A stretch of DNA of 64,000 nt from Muscardinus avellanarius (GCA_963383645.1 OY726560.1:64373058-64437057), one strand, 5' to 3'; shown: positions 21,852-31,503, counted from the stretch's first letter. A program made the numbers and translations. Notes: a model not told the origin generated them from the sequence alone.

Positions 21852-22762
21852 ATGGGAAAGAGGAACAACACTGGAGCAATGAATGCCCACAACCCCACAA
21901 CATCAGAACCTGATAAAACAGAAAATCAGAGATTTCTAGAAGATCAAATCAGGAAAATAACTGTAGAAATAATAGAGGTGCTTCGAAAAGAATTCAGAGA
22001 GAGCCAAAAAGAGATAAAGGATGCAATTAATGAAGTAAAGGCCTCAATTCAAAGCATGAACAACCGATTAGACCACATGGAGAACAGAATCTCACTCTTA
22101 GAAGATGATCATTCCAAAAATGAACACATAGTTTCTAATCTAGAAAAAAATATCCGACAGCAGGAATCTGATATTGAAGAAATATGGGCCCATTTTAAGA
22201 GAATGGAATAATTGGAATAGAGGAGGGAAAAGAAAGTGAAACCAAAGGGATCAACAATCTCTTCAAGGAAGTAATAGCAGAAAATTTTCCAAACATAGAG
22301 CAAGAGGTTGATACACAGGTCCAGGAAACTTATAGAACTCCCTTTAGACAGGATCGGAGAAGAGGATCCCCACGCCACATAATTGTCAAAATGACCAATG
22401 TTGAAGCCAAGCAGAGAATCTTAAAGGCAACAAAAACAAAGGGCCAACTGACATTCAGAGGCAAACCAATTAGAATCACTCCAGACTTCCCAAACCAAGT
22501 CATGAGAGCCAGAAGGGTTTGGAGTAACCTATTCCAAACTCTGAAAGAAAACAACTTCCAGCCAAAAATTTCCTACCCAGCAAAACTTTCTATCAAATTA
22601 GATGGAAAAATAAGAAGCTTCCATGACAAACAGAAACTGAAGGAATTTATGTCTTCAAAACCAGCACTAGAGAAAATACTCAAAGAGATTAACTACAAAG
22701 AAGAAATAGGTAACACACACCAGAACCAGAGAAACAAGATTTTCCATCCAACAGACAACTAA
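21852..22762 (+). pseudogene. LINE-1 ORF1 protein, broken by one frameshift
   Basis: ORF1p is the L1 RNA-binding chaperone, a coiled-coil trimer that coats L1 RNA. I start at 21852 (MGKRNN); an in-frame Met at 21807 lies upstream but is less L1-like. Codons 1-119 give a hydrophilic N-terminus, then a heptad-rich coiled coil (about residues 31-115, including NRLDHMENRISLLEDD) ending EEIWAHFKR. The frame stops at 22209-22211, but homology continues without a gap in another frame to 22762: IIGIEEGKE, AENFPN, the RRM region, and a C-terminal domain with NFQPKISYPAKL and DKQKLKEF. A single small indel near 22205-22210 explains the break. About 300 codons in total, shorter than human (338) or mouse ORF1. 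No other stops lie in either half, so decay is limited. Confidence 0.88.
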
Positions 22763-22869
22763 GATTGGTTATCTGTGGAGATTCGTTATTTATGTTAGTC
22801 TTTTACCTATCTCTAAATTGTATTGTTTGCCTTTATTGTTGTTAATTTTTAGGATGTCTAGTTGGAATA

Positions 22870-23500
22870 TTAATATACCTTCAGATAGAGCATTTGGAAA
22901 TATTTTATCCCATTTTATCAGTAACTTTTAACTCTGTTTACATTGTCTTTGGCTATACAACATTTTTTTTTTATTTTTTTAGGGAGTTTGTATACTCTTC
23001 TGTTGCCTGTGCCATTGAAATCATATCCAAGAAATCACTGCCAATTTCAATGTTGTGAGGTTTTATGACCCAGATTTTCTTCTAAAAGTCTATAGTCTTA
23101 AGATTCATACTTAGGTCTTTTATCTATTTTGAGTTAATACTTGTATATGGGATTAGGTAAGGGTCCAATTTTATTCTTTTCCATGTAAGTATTATTTTTC
23201 AACAATATTTAGTTAAAAGATTATTATTTCCTCCACCAAATGTTCGTGGAAACCTTGTCAAAAATAACTTAACAATATAGGGAAGAATTTAGCTCTAGGC
23301 TTTTATTTAACTCCAATGGTTTATATATCTGCCTTTAGAACAGTACTACACTGTTTCAATTATTGTAGCTTTATATGGTTTAAATCAGAAAATATATATC
23401 TTCTAGCTTTGTTCTTTTTCAAGATCGTTTTGGGTATCTAGAGTCCATATTCCATATTAGGATAGATTTTTTTCTGAAAAATAAATATATAAATATATGA
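22870..23500 (-). mobile_element. Antisense old L1 sequence inside the half-L1
   Basis: Reads backwards through old-L1 ORF2: gaaatcatatccaagaaatc, ctattttgagttaatacttg, gggtccaattttattctttt, ccttgtcaaaaat, agtactacactgtttc, ttattgtagctttatatgg, ctttgttctttttcaagatc. It lies between ORF1 and the 3' UTR, where ORF2 should be. Confidence 0.78.
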
Positions 23501-23958
23501 TAGTTTCACCTAGAAAAAAATATTCTCTGGTAAGAAAGAAAGCAAAAAGAAATATTGAAATGTTTTCAGGTAATTTTAATTTTTCAACATTATTTAGTTA
23601 AAAGATTATTATTTCCTCCACCAAATGTTCGTGGAAACCTTGTCAAATATAACTTGACAATATATGGAAGAATTTAGCTCTAGGCTTTTATTTAGCTCCA
23701 ATAGTTTATATATCTGCCTTTAGAACAGTACTACACTGTTTCAATTATTGTAGCTTTATATGGTTTGAAATCAGAAAATATACATCTCCTAACTTTGTTC
23801 TTTTTCGAGATCGTTTTGGGTATCTAGAATCCATATTCCATATTAGGATAGATATTTTTCTGAAAAATAAATATATAAATATATGATAGTTTCACCTAAA
23901 AAAAAAGAAAAAAATATTCTCTGGTAAGAAAGAAAGCAAAAAGAAATATTGAAATGTT
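23191..23958 (+). repeat. 385-bp tandem duplication
   Basis: Copy 1 about 23191-23575, copy 2 about 23576-23958 (for example aacaatatttagttaaaag at 23201 and aacattatttagttaaaag at 23586). Nearly identical, a few substitutions and a short A-rich insertion in copy 2. Lies within the antisense-L1 part. Confidence 0.9.
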
Positions 23959-24070
23959 ATCTTTATGTTATCAAAAGCTTGGTATCAGACAAATGGAATT
24001 GTTATGTGAGATTATCATTTTTAATTTTGGATAAATTGCTATAATACTAGATGTCAACCACTAAGCCAAG

Positions 24071-24118
24071 CATGGGAAGGAGGGATGGGGAGGGAATGGG
24101 GTGGGGATCGGGTGGGGG
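24071..24118 (+). repeat. G-rich purine tract of the L1 3' UTR
   Basis: Runs of GGGA, GGGG and GGTGGGG on the sense strand. Such tracts, able to form quadruplexes, are a hallmark of mammalian L1 3' UTRs. Confidence 0.7.
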
Positions 24119-24189
24119 TTGACTGGCGATGTGTGCATGTATGTCTACAAAAGTTTTCTTTGTATCCCACTATGATGTATGAATACAGT

Positions 24190-24213
24190 GCACCAATAAA
24201 AAATTTTAAAAAA
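24190..24213 (+). terminator. L1-type 3' end: polyadenylation signal and A tail
   Basis: caccAATAAAaaattttaaaaaa directly before the 3' target duplication at 24214-24224 marks the end of the retrotransposed transcript. Confidence 0.7.
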
Positions 24214-24229
24214 AAGTTCTGTGACATCA

Positions 24230-24335
24230 CATGAAGAATTGGGGCAGCACAGTGATTATGAGCCCTGGCCTTGGGTCTGAACTGCATCTTTGTTCCACCA
24301 TTTATTATATTGTGGTATGGAAAAGTTCTCTATGA

Positions 24336-24381
<46 letters not shown>

Positions 24382-24650
24382 AGGGATTGAACTCAGGGTC
24401 ATTCTACCTTCGAGTTGTACCCTCAGCCCTCATTTTTTATTTTGAAAAGGGCCTTACTAGACCCTATTTGAAACAATGTCTTGCTAAATTGCTAAATCTG
24501 GTCTGTGGTCCTTCTATTTCAGCCTCCAAAGTACTGGGATTACAGGATGTACCACCATGCCTGGCTGGAATTTGAGTTTCTTCATCTGTAAAATGGAGAA
24601 AAGTATACATACCATATTACTGGTATAAAATTGAAATATTATCTGGTATA
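24230..24650 (+). mobile_element. MIR split by a SINE
   Basis: 24240-24339 (ggcagcacagtgattatgag, gggtctgaactgcatc) and 24568-24620 (gagtttcttcatctgtaaaatgg) are the two halves of a + strand MIR. Confidence 0.75.
24340..24567 (-). mobile_element. B1-ID SINE with (CT)n tail
   Basis: CT run 24340-24378, then actagggattgaactcagg; left arm has a local rearrangement (gggccttactagaccctatt). Short target GAATTT at 24334 and 24568. Confidence 0.85.
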
Positions 24651-25072
24651 CATATCATAGTGGTGGTGGTGGTGATAGTGCAACATCAGGAGCAACCATG
24701 GTGGTCAGTGGTGGGGACAGAGCCCTAGGAGAGAAAAAGGGCCCTGCATGGTAGGGCAGGACCAGGCCAGACTGTCTGTGCATCTGCAAGGGTCCTAGGT
24801 GCAAAGAAGGTTTTAGTCTATAACATCTGTCTACAAAAGAGATTACCAGGGATTGGATGGTCCATAGCAGCCCAGAAGGCCTAAAGAAATGGACTCCAGG
24901 GTACTTGTTCAGAAGTATCTCCCAAGCCATTCTCCACCCATGGCCAGAACAAGTATTGGATGCCACCCTGCCATCCTGGCTGCTGTGGTGTGGAAGTTGC
25001 TGCCACTTTCCATCCCAGAAGCATCTTGCCCCTCCCAGCAATGGTGCTGGTGAAACACAACTGCTTCTCTGC
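24651..25072. other. Low-repeat sequence, nothing recognised
   Basis: Begins with (TGG)n at 24659-24674. Open frames on both strands here run into the adjacent TCC repeat and SINE, so I do not call them genes. Confidence 0.45.
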
Positions 25073-25085
25073 ACAGTTGGCTCCT

Positions 25086-25347
25086 CCTCCTCCTCCTCCT
25101 CCTCCTCCTCCTCCTCCTCCTCCTTTTTATGCAGGTCAGGGGATGGAACCCAGGGGCATTCTACCTCCAAGCTACACCCCCAGCCCTATTTTTTATTCTT
25201 TGTTTTTGAAACAGGGTCTCACTGAGTTGCAAAGGGCCTCACTAAATAGCTGAGGCTGTCCTCAAACCGCAATGCCCTCAAACCGCAATCCTTCAGTCTC
25301 AGCCTCCCGAATGCTGGGATTACAATTGTGCGCCACCACACCCAGCT
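25086..25347 (-). mobile_element. Type A SINE with (TCC)n tail
   Basis: TCC units 25081-25124 take the place of the tail, then gggatggaacccaggggc. Target ACAGTTGGCTCCT (25073-25085) against ACAGCTGGCTTCT (25348-25360). Confidence 0.9.
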
Positions 25348-25360
25348 ACAGCTGGCTTCT

Positions 25361-25424
25361 GAATCTCTCTCTCCCCCCCCCCCTCTTTCTTTCTCTCAGT
25401 ACTGGGGATTGAACTAGATAGTAT
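25361..25424 (-). mobile_element. Tiny ID-arm remnant with CT/C tract
   Basis: CT and C runs followed by cagtactggggattgaact, after which similarity ends. Confidence 0.55.
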
Positions 25425-25914
25425 TATTCTCTAGACAAAGAGCTAGGATAAGAAGTGCTTGTACTTGGTATATTATTGCAAAATAAAAGCATACACAGAT
25501 AGTGCAATGAAGCATATCAAAGAATTATTAGAATTCTTTAAAGAGTTTAGGCTCTCTGGTTTTGAAAACTGCTACAGCATTGTAAAGCAAATATCCACAG
25601 GGTTCAAAACAAAGAAACAAATTAAATTTTGACTTGTCCCATTTGGTAGAAAAGAACTCCATTTCCATATGAAGTTTTAGATAAACCAAATGTTAACAAG
25701 AAATAAAATTGTTTTGATGAATATTTCTATGTATTTAAAGACAGTGATGGACCAAATAAAGAGGTATTTTGAACTATACAGAAATCATGAAGCCACTTTT
25801 GGTTTCCTGTATAATTTTAACAAGTTCTAGGAAATGTCAGAGAAAACATTAACATTCTATCATATAAGTTTTCTTCTAAAATTAAATTCAGTTATACACA
25901 AAACTGATTTATAT
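25425..25914. other. AT-rich low-repeat sequence
   Basis: Nothing recognised on either strand. Confidence 0.5.
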
Positions 25915-25930
25915 GAGTTAAATCTATTTA

Positions 25931-26130
25931 TTTCATCTATTTGGTACTGGGGATTGAATTTAGGGGCATTATACCTCCAAGCTATACCTCAATCCAATTT
26001 TTTTTGTCTTATTTGGATATAGGATCTCACTAGGTTTCCGAGGGCTTCATTACATTGGCTTTGAACCTGTGATCCTCTTGTCTCAGCCTCCCAAGAACTG
26101 GGAATACAAACACGTGCCACCATGCTGGCT
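25931..26130 (-). mobile_element. B1-ID SINE
   Basis: Begins with little or no T tail, ttggtactggggattgaatt. Target GAGTTAAATCTATTTA (25915-25930) against GAGTTAACTCTATTTA (26131-26146). Confidence 0.9.
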
Positions 26131-26200
26131 GAGTTAACTCTATTTAGAAAAATTACTTTACAAGAATTATCAGCACAGGATGTATTAAAATTAGTATTTA

Positions 26201-26374
26201 AGCTGGGTATGGTGGCTCATGCTTGTAATCCCAGCATTTGGGAGGCTGAGACAGGAGGATAGTGGTTTGTGGACAGCCTCAGCTCCTTAGTGGGGTCTTT
26301 GAAACTCAGTGAGACCCTGTTTCAAATTAAAGAATAACCCTGGGTTCCATCTCCAGTACTGCAAGCAAAAAAAG
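26201..26374 (+). mobile_element. Type A SINE with deleted ID A-box region
   Basis: Full left arm; the ID arm retains only ccctgggttccatctccagt. Target TAGTATTTA at 26192-26200 and 26375-26383 shows the copy is complete at both ends, so the deletion is internal. Confidence 0.88.
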
Positions 26375-26477
26375 TAGTATTTAAAAATTATCAGAAATTT
26401 ATCCCAGTGTTTTTGGACTACAAAACATAGTATGACAAACTCAACAATAGTGGATTTAACAGAAAATTTCTTCTCAA

Positions 26478-26619
26478 AATTTATTTTGAAACAGGGTCTC
26501 ACTGAGTTGCAAAGGGCCTCGCTAAATAGTCTGCAAATGTTGTCCGCAAACCGCAATCCTCTGGTCTCAGCCTCCCAAATGCTAGAATTACAAGCGTGCG
26601 TGCGCCACCACGCCCGGCT
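26478..26619 (-). mobile_element. Left-arm-only SINE (B1 monomer)
   Basis: Only the 7SL-like arm is present (acagggtctcactgagttgc to cgcccggc). It lacks the ID arm. Confidence 0.82.
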
Positions 26620-26659
26620 TCCCCCTTGCTTTTTGAACGGCACTTCATTCATTTTTAGT

Positions 26660-26765
26660 TTTGATTTTGTTCTTTTTCTTGTTTTCTGAGTTGAGTTCTT
26701 GCTAAGTTGCTCAGTCTGGTCTGGAATTCTCCTGCCTCATTCTCCTGAGTAGACATGATTGTGCA
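26660..26765 (-). mobile_element. Old B1-like fragment
   Basis: gagttcttgctaagttgctcagtctgg then ctgcctcattctcctgagtag: diverged antisense 7SL-like arm. Confidence 0.5.
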
Positions 26766-26954
26766 CAGGAGCCCCTAGTCTGACTGGAGGGCCCACCTTT
26801 TCAGTTTTCACTGAGCCCTACAAATTGTGTAGCTAGCCCTGGTTGCCTGCCTGGTCTTTAGGTGCAAGTGAAGCTGGGAAGTGTAGTTTGGGGGACTCTA
26901 ACTAGGAAGAATGGTTTTATTTATTTATTTTGGCGGTTTTATTGTTTTTTTATT

Positions 26955-27162
26955 ATTTTTTTGTGGGTCTGGGGATGTAACCCAGGGGCATTTGACCTCT
27001 GAGCTACACCCCCTGCCCTATTTTTTATTCTTTATTTTGAAACCGGGTCTCACTGAATTGCAGAGACCCTCGCTAAGTAGCTGAGGCTGTCCGCGAACCG
27101 CGAACCTCCGGGTCTCAGCCTCCCAAATGCTGGGATTACAAGCGTGAGCCACCACACCCGGC
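26955..27162 (-). mobile_element. Type A SINE
   Basis: gtgggtctggggatgtaacc to ccaccacacccggc, many CpGs (ctgtccgcgaaccgcgaacc). Confidence 0.9.
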
Positions 27163-27164
27163 CT

Positions 27165-27345
27165 AATTTGTGGTATTTCTGAGGATTAAACCAAGGGGTG
27201 TGTGCTACCTCTGGTCTACACCCTCAGTCCGATTTTTTATTCTTTATTTTGAAACAGGGTCTCACTAATTTGTGGAGGTCTACACCCTCAGCCCGATTTT
27301 TTATTCTTTATTTTGAAACAGGGTCTCACTAATTTGTGGAGGACC
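27165..27345 (-). mobile_element. Truncated SINE with a 64-bp internal tandem duplication
   Basis: 27213-27276 and 27277-27340 repeat the end of the ID arm, linker and start of the left arm (ggtctacaccctcagtccg against cagcccg). Sequence then leaves the SINE. Confidence 0.85.
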
Positions 27346-27925
27346 TAGTTTTGAGAAAGGCACATATTTGCAGTTTATCCATTCTGTGCGTTAAAAGGCA
27401 TTAGGAAGAGACTAAAGAGCTAAAATCGCTTCTGGGAGGCAGGTGGACATCCAGAAGCATCCAGCAGGGGAGAGGGACCTGAGGCCACGTGTTGTAGGGA
27501 ATCCCTCCTGGTCGCAGCGTGGATGTGCGCAGGCTTCACTCCGACTGAGGGATCGATGCTGTGAATCTCACCCACTTTCAGACATTGCTGGAATTACCAA
27601 AACCAAGAAAGTAAATAAATACGGTTTATTTACGTGCACCGATGTAAATGGGGTTGTCATTAAATCACGTGCCATTTTCCTGTTTGCTAAATGACCATGA
27701 GTGGTCTTAGAGTTCTCTGTAAATAGCCTGAGAAAAAGAAGAAGAGCAGGCAGTTCTGAGCAGAGGGATGGATTCAGACCTGCAAATCAGAAGCCTCCTC
27801 CCAAAGATGCGGCAAAGACGTATTTGCTGTAGGTTCTCAGTCTTTCCCTTCTTGGCCCAAGGGACAGTATAAACTGTTAGTGTGGCTGGCCACTTTCCTA
27901 GAGCAAGTCCCTTTGTGTGTGTGGG
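27346..27925. other. Low-repeat sequence, nothing recognised
   Basis: Mixed composition; no exon or repeat supported. Confidence 0.5.
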
Positions 27926-27989
27926 GAGAGGCACTAGGGATTGAACCCAGGGGTGTTCTACCTCTGAGTGACAACCCGAGCCCTATTTT

Positions 27990-28029
<40 letters not shown>

Positions 28030-28371
28030 TTTTTGTGGCAATGGGGATGGAACCGAGAGGCATTCTACCTCCAAACAACATCCTCAGCCCTATTTTTTAT
28101 TCCTTATTTTGAAACAGCGTCTCACTGAGTTGCAAAGGGCCTTACTAAGTAGCCGAGGCTATCCACAAACTGATCTTCCGTCTCAGCCTCTCAAATGCTG
28201 GGATTACAAGCGTGTGCCACCCACCCGGCTTTTATTTTTATTTTGAGTCAGGGTCTTGCTAAGTTGCGGAGGGCCTCACTAAGTTGCTGAGGCTGGCCTC
28301 AAATGTAAGACACTCTCGTTTTAGCCTTCCAACTCCTGGGATTATAGGCATGCACTACTTACTGTACTGGC
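27926..28371 (-). mobile_element. SINE carrying another SINE in its linker
   Basis: Outer ID arm 27934-27985, outer left arm 28232-28371 of older form (gctgaggctggcctcaaatg). The inner copy and its TTTA tail lie between. Confidence 0.82.
27983..28231 (-). mobile_element. Inner type A SINE with (TTTA)n tail
   Basis: TTTA units 27988-28032, then gtggcaatggggatggaacc to cacccggc. Same orientation as host. Confidence 0.88.
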
Positions 28372-28436
28372 TTTTCTTCTTTCTTTCTTTTGTACTTTAC
28401 AGTTCTACTTTTTAAATTCTTCTTATATATTTTAAT

Positions 28437-28490
28437 TTTGGGGATTGAACCCAGGGGCATTCTACCTCTGAGTTTACTCCCATAGTATAA
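28437..28490 (-). mobile_element. Lone ID arm fragment
   Basis: ggggattgaacccaggggcattctacctct, with no left arm beside it. Confidence 0.65.
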
Positions 28491-28514
28491 ATAATAAAAA
28501 AAATATATATATCC

Positions 28515-28727
28515 TGCCAGGCATGGTGGCGCATGCTTGTAATCCCTGTGCTTGGGAGGCGGAGACATGAGGATTGTGCAGGTTTGGAGCCAGCCAGGCA
28601 CGCTGGCTTAAGAGACCTTGTTTCCAAATAAAAATATAAAAAGTAGGTCTGGGAGTGTAGCCTGGAGGTAGAAAGGTTTCCAGGAACCCCAGTACCACCA
28701 AAAAAAAAAAAAAAAAAAAAAAAAAAA
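28515..28727 (+). mobile_element. B1-ID SINE, type C
   Basis: gccaggcatggtggcgcatg; cagccaggcacgctggct replaces the 'tcactaagtagc' zone; ID arm ends tttccaggaacccc; A tail to 28727. Confidence 0.9.
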
Positions 28728-28764
28728 CTTTAAAGAAAAAAGCTCTTTATTTAGAATAATAAAG

Positions 28765-28911
28765 ATTTTTTTTTTTATTCTTTATTTTGAAACAGGGTCT
28801 CACTAAGTTGAAGAGAGCCTCACTAAGTAGCTGATGCTGGTGCAAACCTGTGAGCCTCCTGTCTCAGCTTCCCATGTACTGGGATTACAAGGGTGCATTA
28901 CCACACCCGGC
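28765..28911 (-). mobile_element. Left-arm-only SINE
   Basis: T-rich start, acagggtctcactaagttga to ccacacccggc, no ID arm. Confidence 0.8.
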
Positions 28912-29998
28912 TTAAAATTTTTTATCTACTTAAATAACTAAAACCAGCTAGACTGGAACTGCCATCGTCTCTGAGCTCTGACTTCTTGTTAAATAGGTTT
29001 CACAGGTACTGTCCCTTGGTCTCGGGTGTGTCCTGGCCAAGCTCCACATGGTTCTCCTCCACCAGATCAGACATGGCACTATCTCTCTGCCAGTGCAGAA
29101 AGGAAGGGTCTGGAGTTCACCAAGAGCCATTTCTGCTCAAGGACCCTGAACCCATGCAAGCGGGGAGCCAAAGCTGAGGCCGAGGCTGGCATTTTTGGGG
29201 GGAGCTGTGCTCTCAGTCTCTGGGAGACTCTGCTTTCTATCCATTTGCTTGTGTGACCCTCACTTTGCAAGCAGAGTGGCGGGGTCCACCGTGGGCCCTG
29301 CAGCAGGCCAGCTGGGCATCTCTGCTTCTGTACCCTACATGCGTGCTGTCCTCTGGGGAGAGACCAGTGACTCCTGCTGGAATACTGGACGCTCCCCCTG
29401 AGGACAAGGACATGCTCCAACAGCATAAAGTCCCTCGGATACCTGCCTGGATGTGCTGGCTCCCCTTCCTCTCAGCTCCGTGAAGCTGCCCCTGTTGGTG
29501 CTGATTTAGGGGCCCTGTGTCCACAGCACCTGCTGAGGTGCCTGCTGTCCCCACTGCCTCTGCTGTCCCTTGGTTGGGACAGGAGGAGAAGGGAGAGTGC
29601 AGAACCAAGTTGCTTCTCCTGCCTCAGCCTAAACACCTTTGGACCCACCATGCTCCAAAGCCTCTGAGAGCCGCTGGCCTCTGCCCCAGGCACGGGCACT
29701 TGTAAGCCTGGGTACTGTAAAGCCCCACAGGTGCTCTTAGGGGGCAAAAAGGTTTTCCCATAAGAGAGAGGTCTTCTTTAGCATCTGAAGGGGACACGGC
29801 CCAGGTGAGGCAAGCCAGGCGGAGCTGTTGGATTATGACTGTGGATGGCTGTTTTCACAAACTCCCAGGAGACCCTGGGGAGCTCCAAGGTTTTCAGAGG
29901 CCTGTGGCCTCTTCCCTGGGTGCCCCAGCCACTTCTGGTCCAGCCAGCTGCATGGGGTCAGGTATGGCCACGGGATGTGAGGTCCAGTCACCATTTCT
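28912..29998. other. GC-richer low-repeat block
   Basis: About 1.1 kb free of transposons and the most GC-rich single-copy stretch. Frames up to 123 codons exist on both strands (29237-29608 on minus), but composition, mutual overlap and lack of motifs give no basis to call a gene. Confidence 0.4.
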
Positions 29999-30011
29999 AG
30001 ATCTACCTTTT

Positions 30012-30202
30012 TTTTTTTTTTTTTTTGGTGGTATTGGGGATGGAACCCTTCTACCTCCTGGCTACACTCCCAGACATATATATATATATATTTGGAAACA
30101 GGGTCTCTTAAGCCATCAAGGCTGGCTTCAAGCCTGCATGATCCTCCTGTCTCTGCCTCCCAAGCCCGGGGATTACAAACATGCGCCACCATGCCGGGCT
30201 CC
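30012..30202 (-). mobile_element. B1-ID SINE, type C
   Basis: ggtggtattggggatggaac; left arm ggtctcttaagccatcaagg. Target AGATCTACCTTTT (29999-30011) against AGGTCTACTTTTT (30203-30215). Linker has become (TA)n at 30076-30091. Confidence 0.88.
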
Positions 30203-30261
30203 AGGTCTACTTTTTGTTGATCTGGAAAAGGTTACTTCCATAGATATGTTAAAGTAACTAA

Positions 30262-30445
30262 ACCCAGCCTGGTAGTGTACATCTGTAATCCCAGAATTTG
30301 GGAGGCTGAGACAAGTAGGATTGCAGACTGGAGGCCATCCTCAGCAACTAGTGAGACTCTCTTTCAAAACAAAAAATTAAAATAAAAGTGGGTGTATCTC
30401 AGAGGCAGAATGCCCCTGGGTTCAAGTTTCAATATTAAAGAACAA
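30262..30445 (+). mobile_element. Older B1-ID SINE
   Basis: cccagcctggtagtgtacatctg to gtgtatctcagaggcagaatg. Confidence 0.82.
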
Positions 30446-30450
30446 AACAA

Positions 30451-30670
30451 AGCCGGGCGTGGTGGCGCACGCTTGTAATTCCTGCGCTTGGGAGGCTGAG
30501 ACAGGAGGATCGCACAGGTTTGAAGCAAGCCTCAGCTACTTAGTGAGGCTCTCAGCAACTTAGTGACACCCTGTTTCCAAATAAAGTATAAAATAGGTCT
30601 GGGAGTATAGCCCAGAGGTAGAAAGCCCCTGGGTTCCACCCCCAGTACCACCAAAAAACCAAAACAAAAG
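30451..30670 (+). mobile_element. B1-ID SINE, type B
   Basis: agccgggcgtggtggcgcacg, cagctacttagtgaggctctc, ID arm gtatagcccagaggtagaaag, gggttccacccccagtaccacc. Confidence 0.92.
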
Positions 30671-30941
30671 AAAACAAAAATTTGAGTTTGGCCCGAAGCT
30701 GCCTCTGCACCTCAGATCCCTCTGTAAAGAACAGCAGCCTCCCTTGCTATGTAAACAAACTAAGAGCCTCACCTAGGGATGTATTTTTCTAATAAATGTG
30801 TTATGATCTATCACAGCAATGGAGCTCCAGCTGATCACAGGCTTTCACCAATCAGATCGTGTGATCATGTTCAAGGCAGGTGAATGCCAGAGTTGTAGTC
30901 AATCAAGCTGTCTCTGTATATCACTTTTTCTCAATTTGTAG

Positions 30942-31010
<69 letters not shown>

Positions 31011-31019
31011 TCTCTCTCT
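30942..31019. repeat. (CT)n homopyrimidine tract
   Basis: 78 uninterrupted pyrimidines, not beside a SINE. Confidence 0.96.
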
Positions 31020-31299
31020 GTCTATAAATTCTCCTGACTGAGGGACCTCTCCAAACCTCTAATGATTCAGGGTGCTGCCCAGTTTATGAACCATAATTGC
31101 TTAAACTCTGTTAAACTTAAATTGTGTAAAGTTTTTCTTTCAATAGACCCATGCATACTAGAAACAGTCCCCTCTTCTTCATGCAGCTGTAGCTGTAGTA
31201 TCCTCGTGGAGGTATTAAACATGCCCTCCACTTGCTAAACAAGAATAATATGGTAGCTCAGAGTTGGTACTCGCATCTTTTATCAAAACAGCTCTTTCT
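31020..31299. other. Low-repeat sequence
   Basis: 31020-31160 (tataaattctcctgactgag, attgtgtaaagtttttctttcaatagaccc) could be part of an old LTR, but I cannot confirm it. Confidence 0.3.
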
Positions 31300-31300
31300 G

Positions 31301-31503
31301 GCCAGGTATGGTAGTATATGCCAGTAAGTATATGCCAGTAATCCCAGTACTTGGGAGGCTGGGACAGGAGGATCTAAAGTTTGAGGCGAGTCTCAATAAG
31401 AACCCTCAGCCACTTATGGAAACCCTTCTTCAGATTAAAAAATAAAATAAAATAGGGCTGGAAATGTAGCTCAGAGGCCCCTGAATTCAGTCTTCAGGAC
31501 CAA
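31301..31503 (+). mobile_element. B1-ID SINE with small 5' duplication
   Basis: gccaggtatggtagtatatg, with 'gtatatgccagtaa' repeated at 31314-31340; ID arm atgtagctcagagg. Confidence 0.82.

Larger units (their letters stand above)
21055..24213 (+). mobile_element. Chimeric half-L1 (ORF1 only) retroelement
   Basis: One insertion bounded by an 11-bp target duplication. In order: L1-type 5' UTR beginning tgacttccgggaagatggcg, with internally repeated units (21055 to about 21850); ORF1 (21852-22762); about 1.25 kb with no ORF2 but with antisense old-L1 sequence, partly duplicated; a G-rich purine tract (24071-24118) typical of L1 3' UTRs; the end caccaataaaaaattttaaa and an A tail. An L1 with ORF1 but no ORF2 recalls HAL1 ('half-L1') families; the antisense insert is the odd part. 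It could not make its own reverse transcriptase and would need a helper L1. Confidence 0.75.

Noticed and set aside
23191..23958. CRISPR-like or satellite repeat
   Set aside because: Only two long units and no spacers; a simple tandem duplication in a eukaryotic genome.
24655..25225. 171-codon reverse frame with a Glu run, and the overlapping forward frame
   Set aside because: The Glu/Ser run is a TCC repeat at a SINE tail; flanking residues have no motif and both strands are equally open.
28437..28911. Nested SINE with the type C copy inside an inverted host
   Set aside because: A lone ID arm and a lone left arm flank the type C copy, but unrelated sequence at 28728-28764 separates them, so joining them is not supported.
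29237..29608. 123-codon reverse frame in the GC-rich block as a gene
   Set aside because: Overlapped by equally long frames on the other strand, no domain or splice support; GC-rich DNA opens frames by chance.
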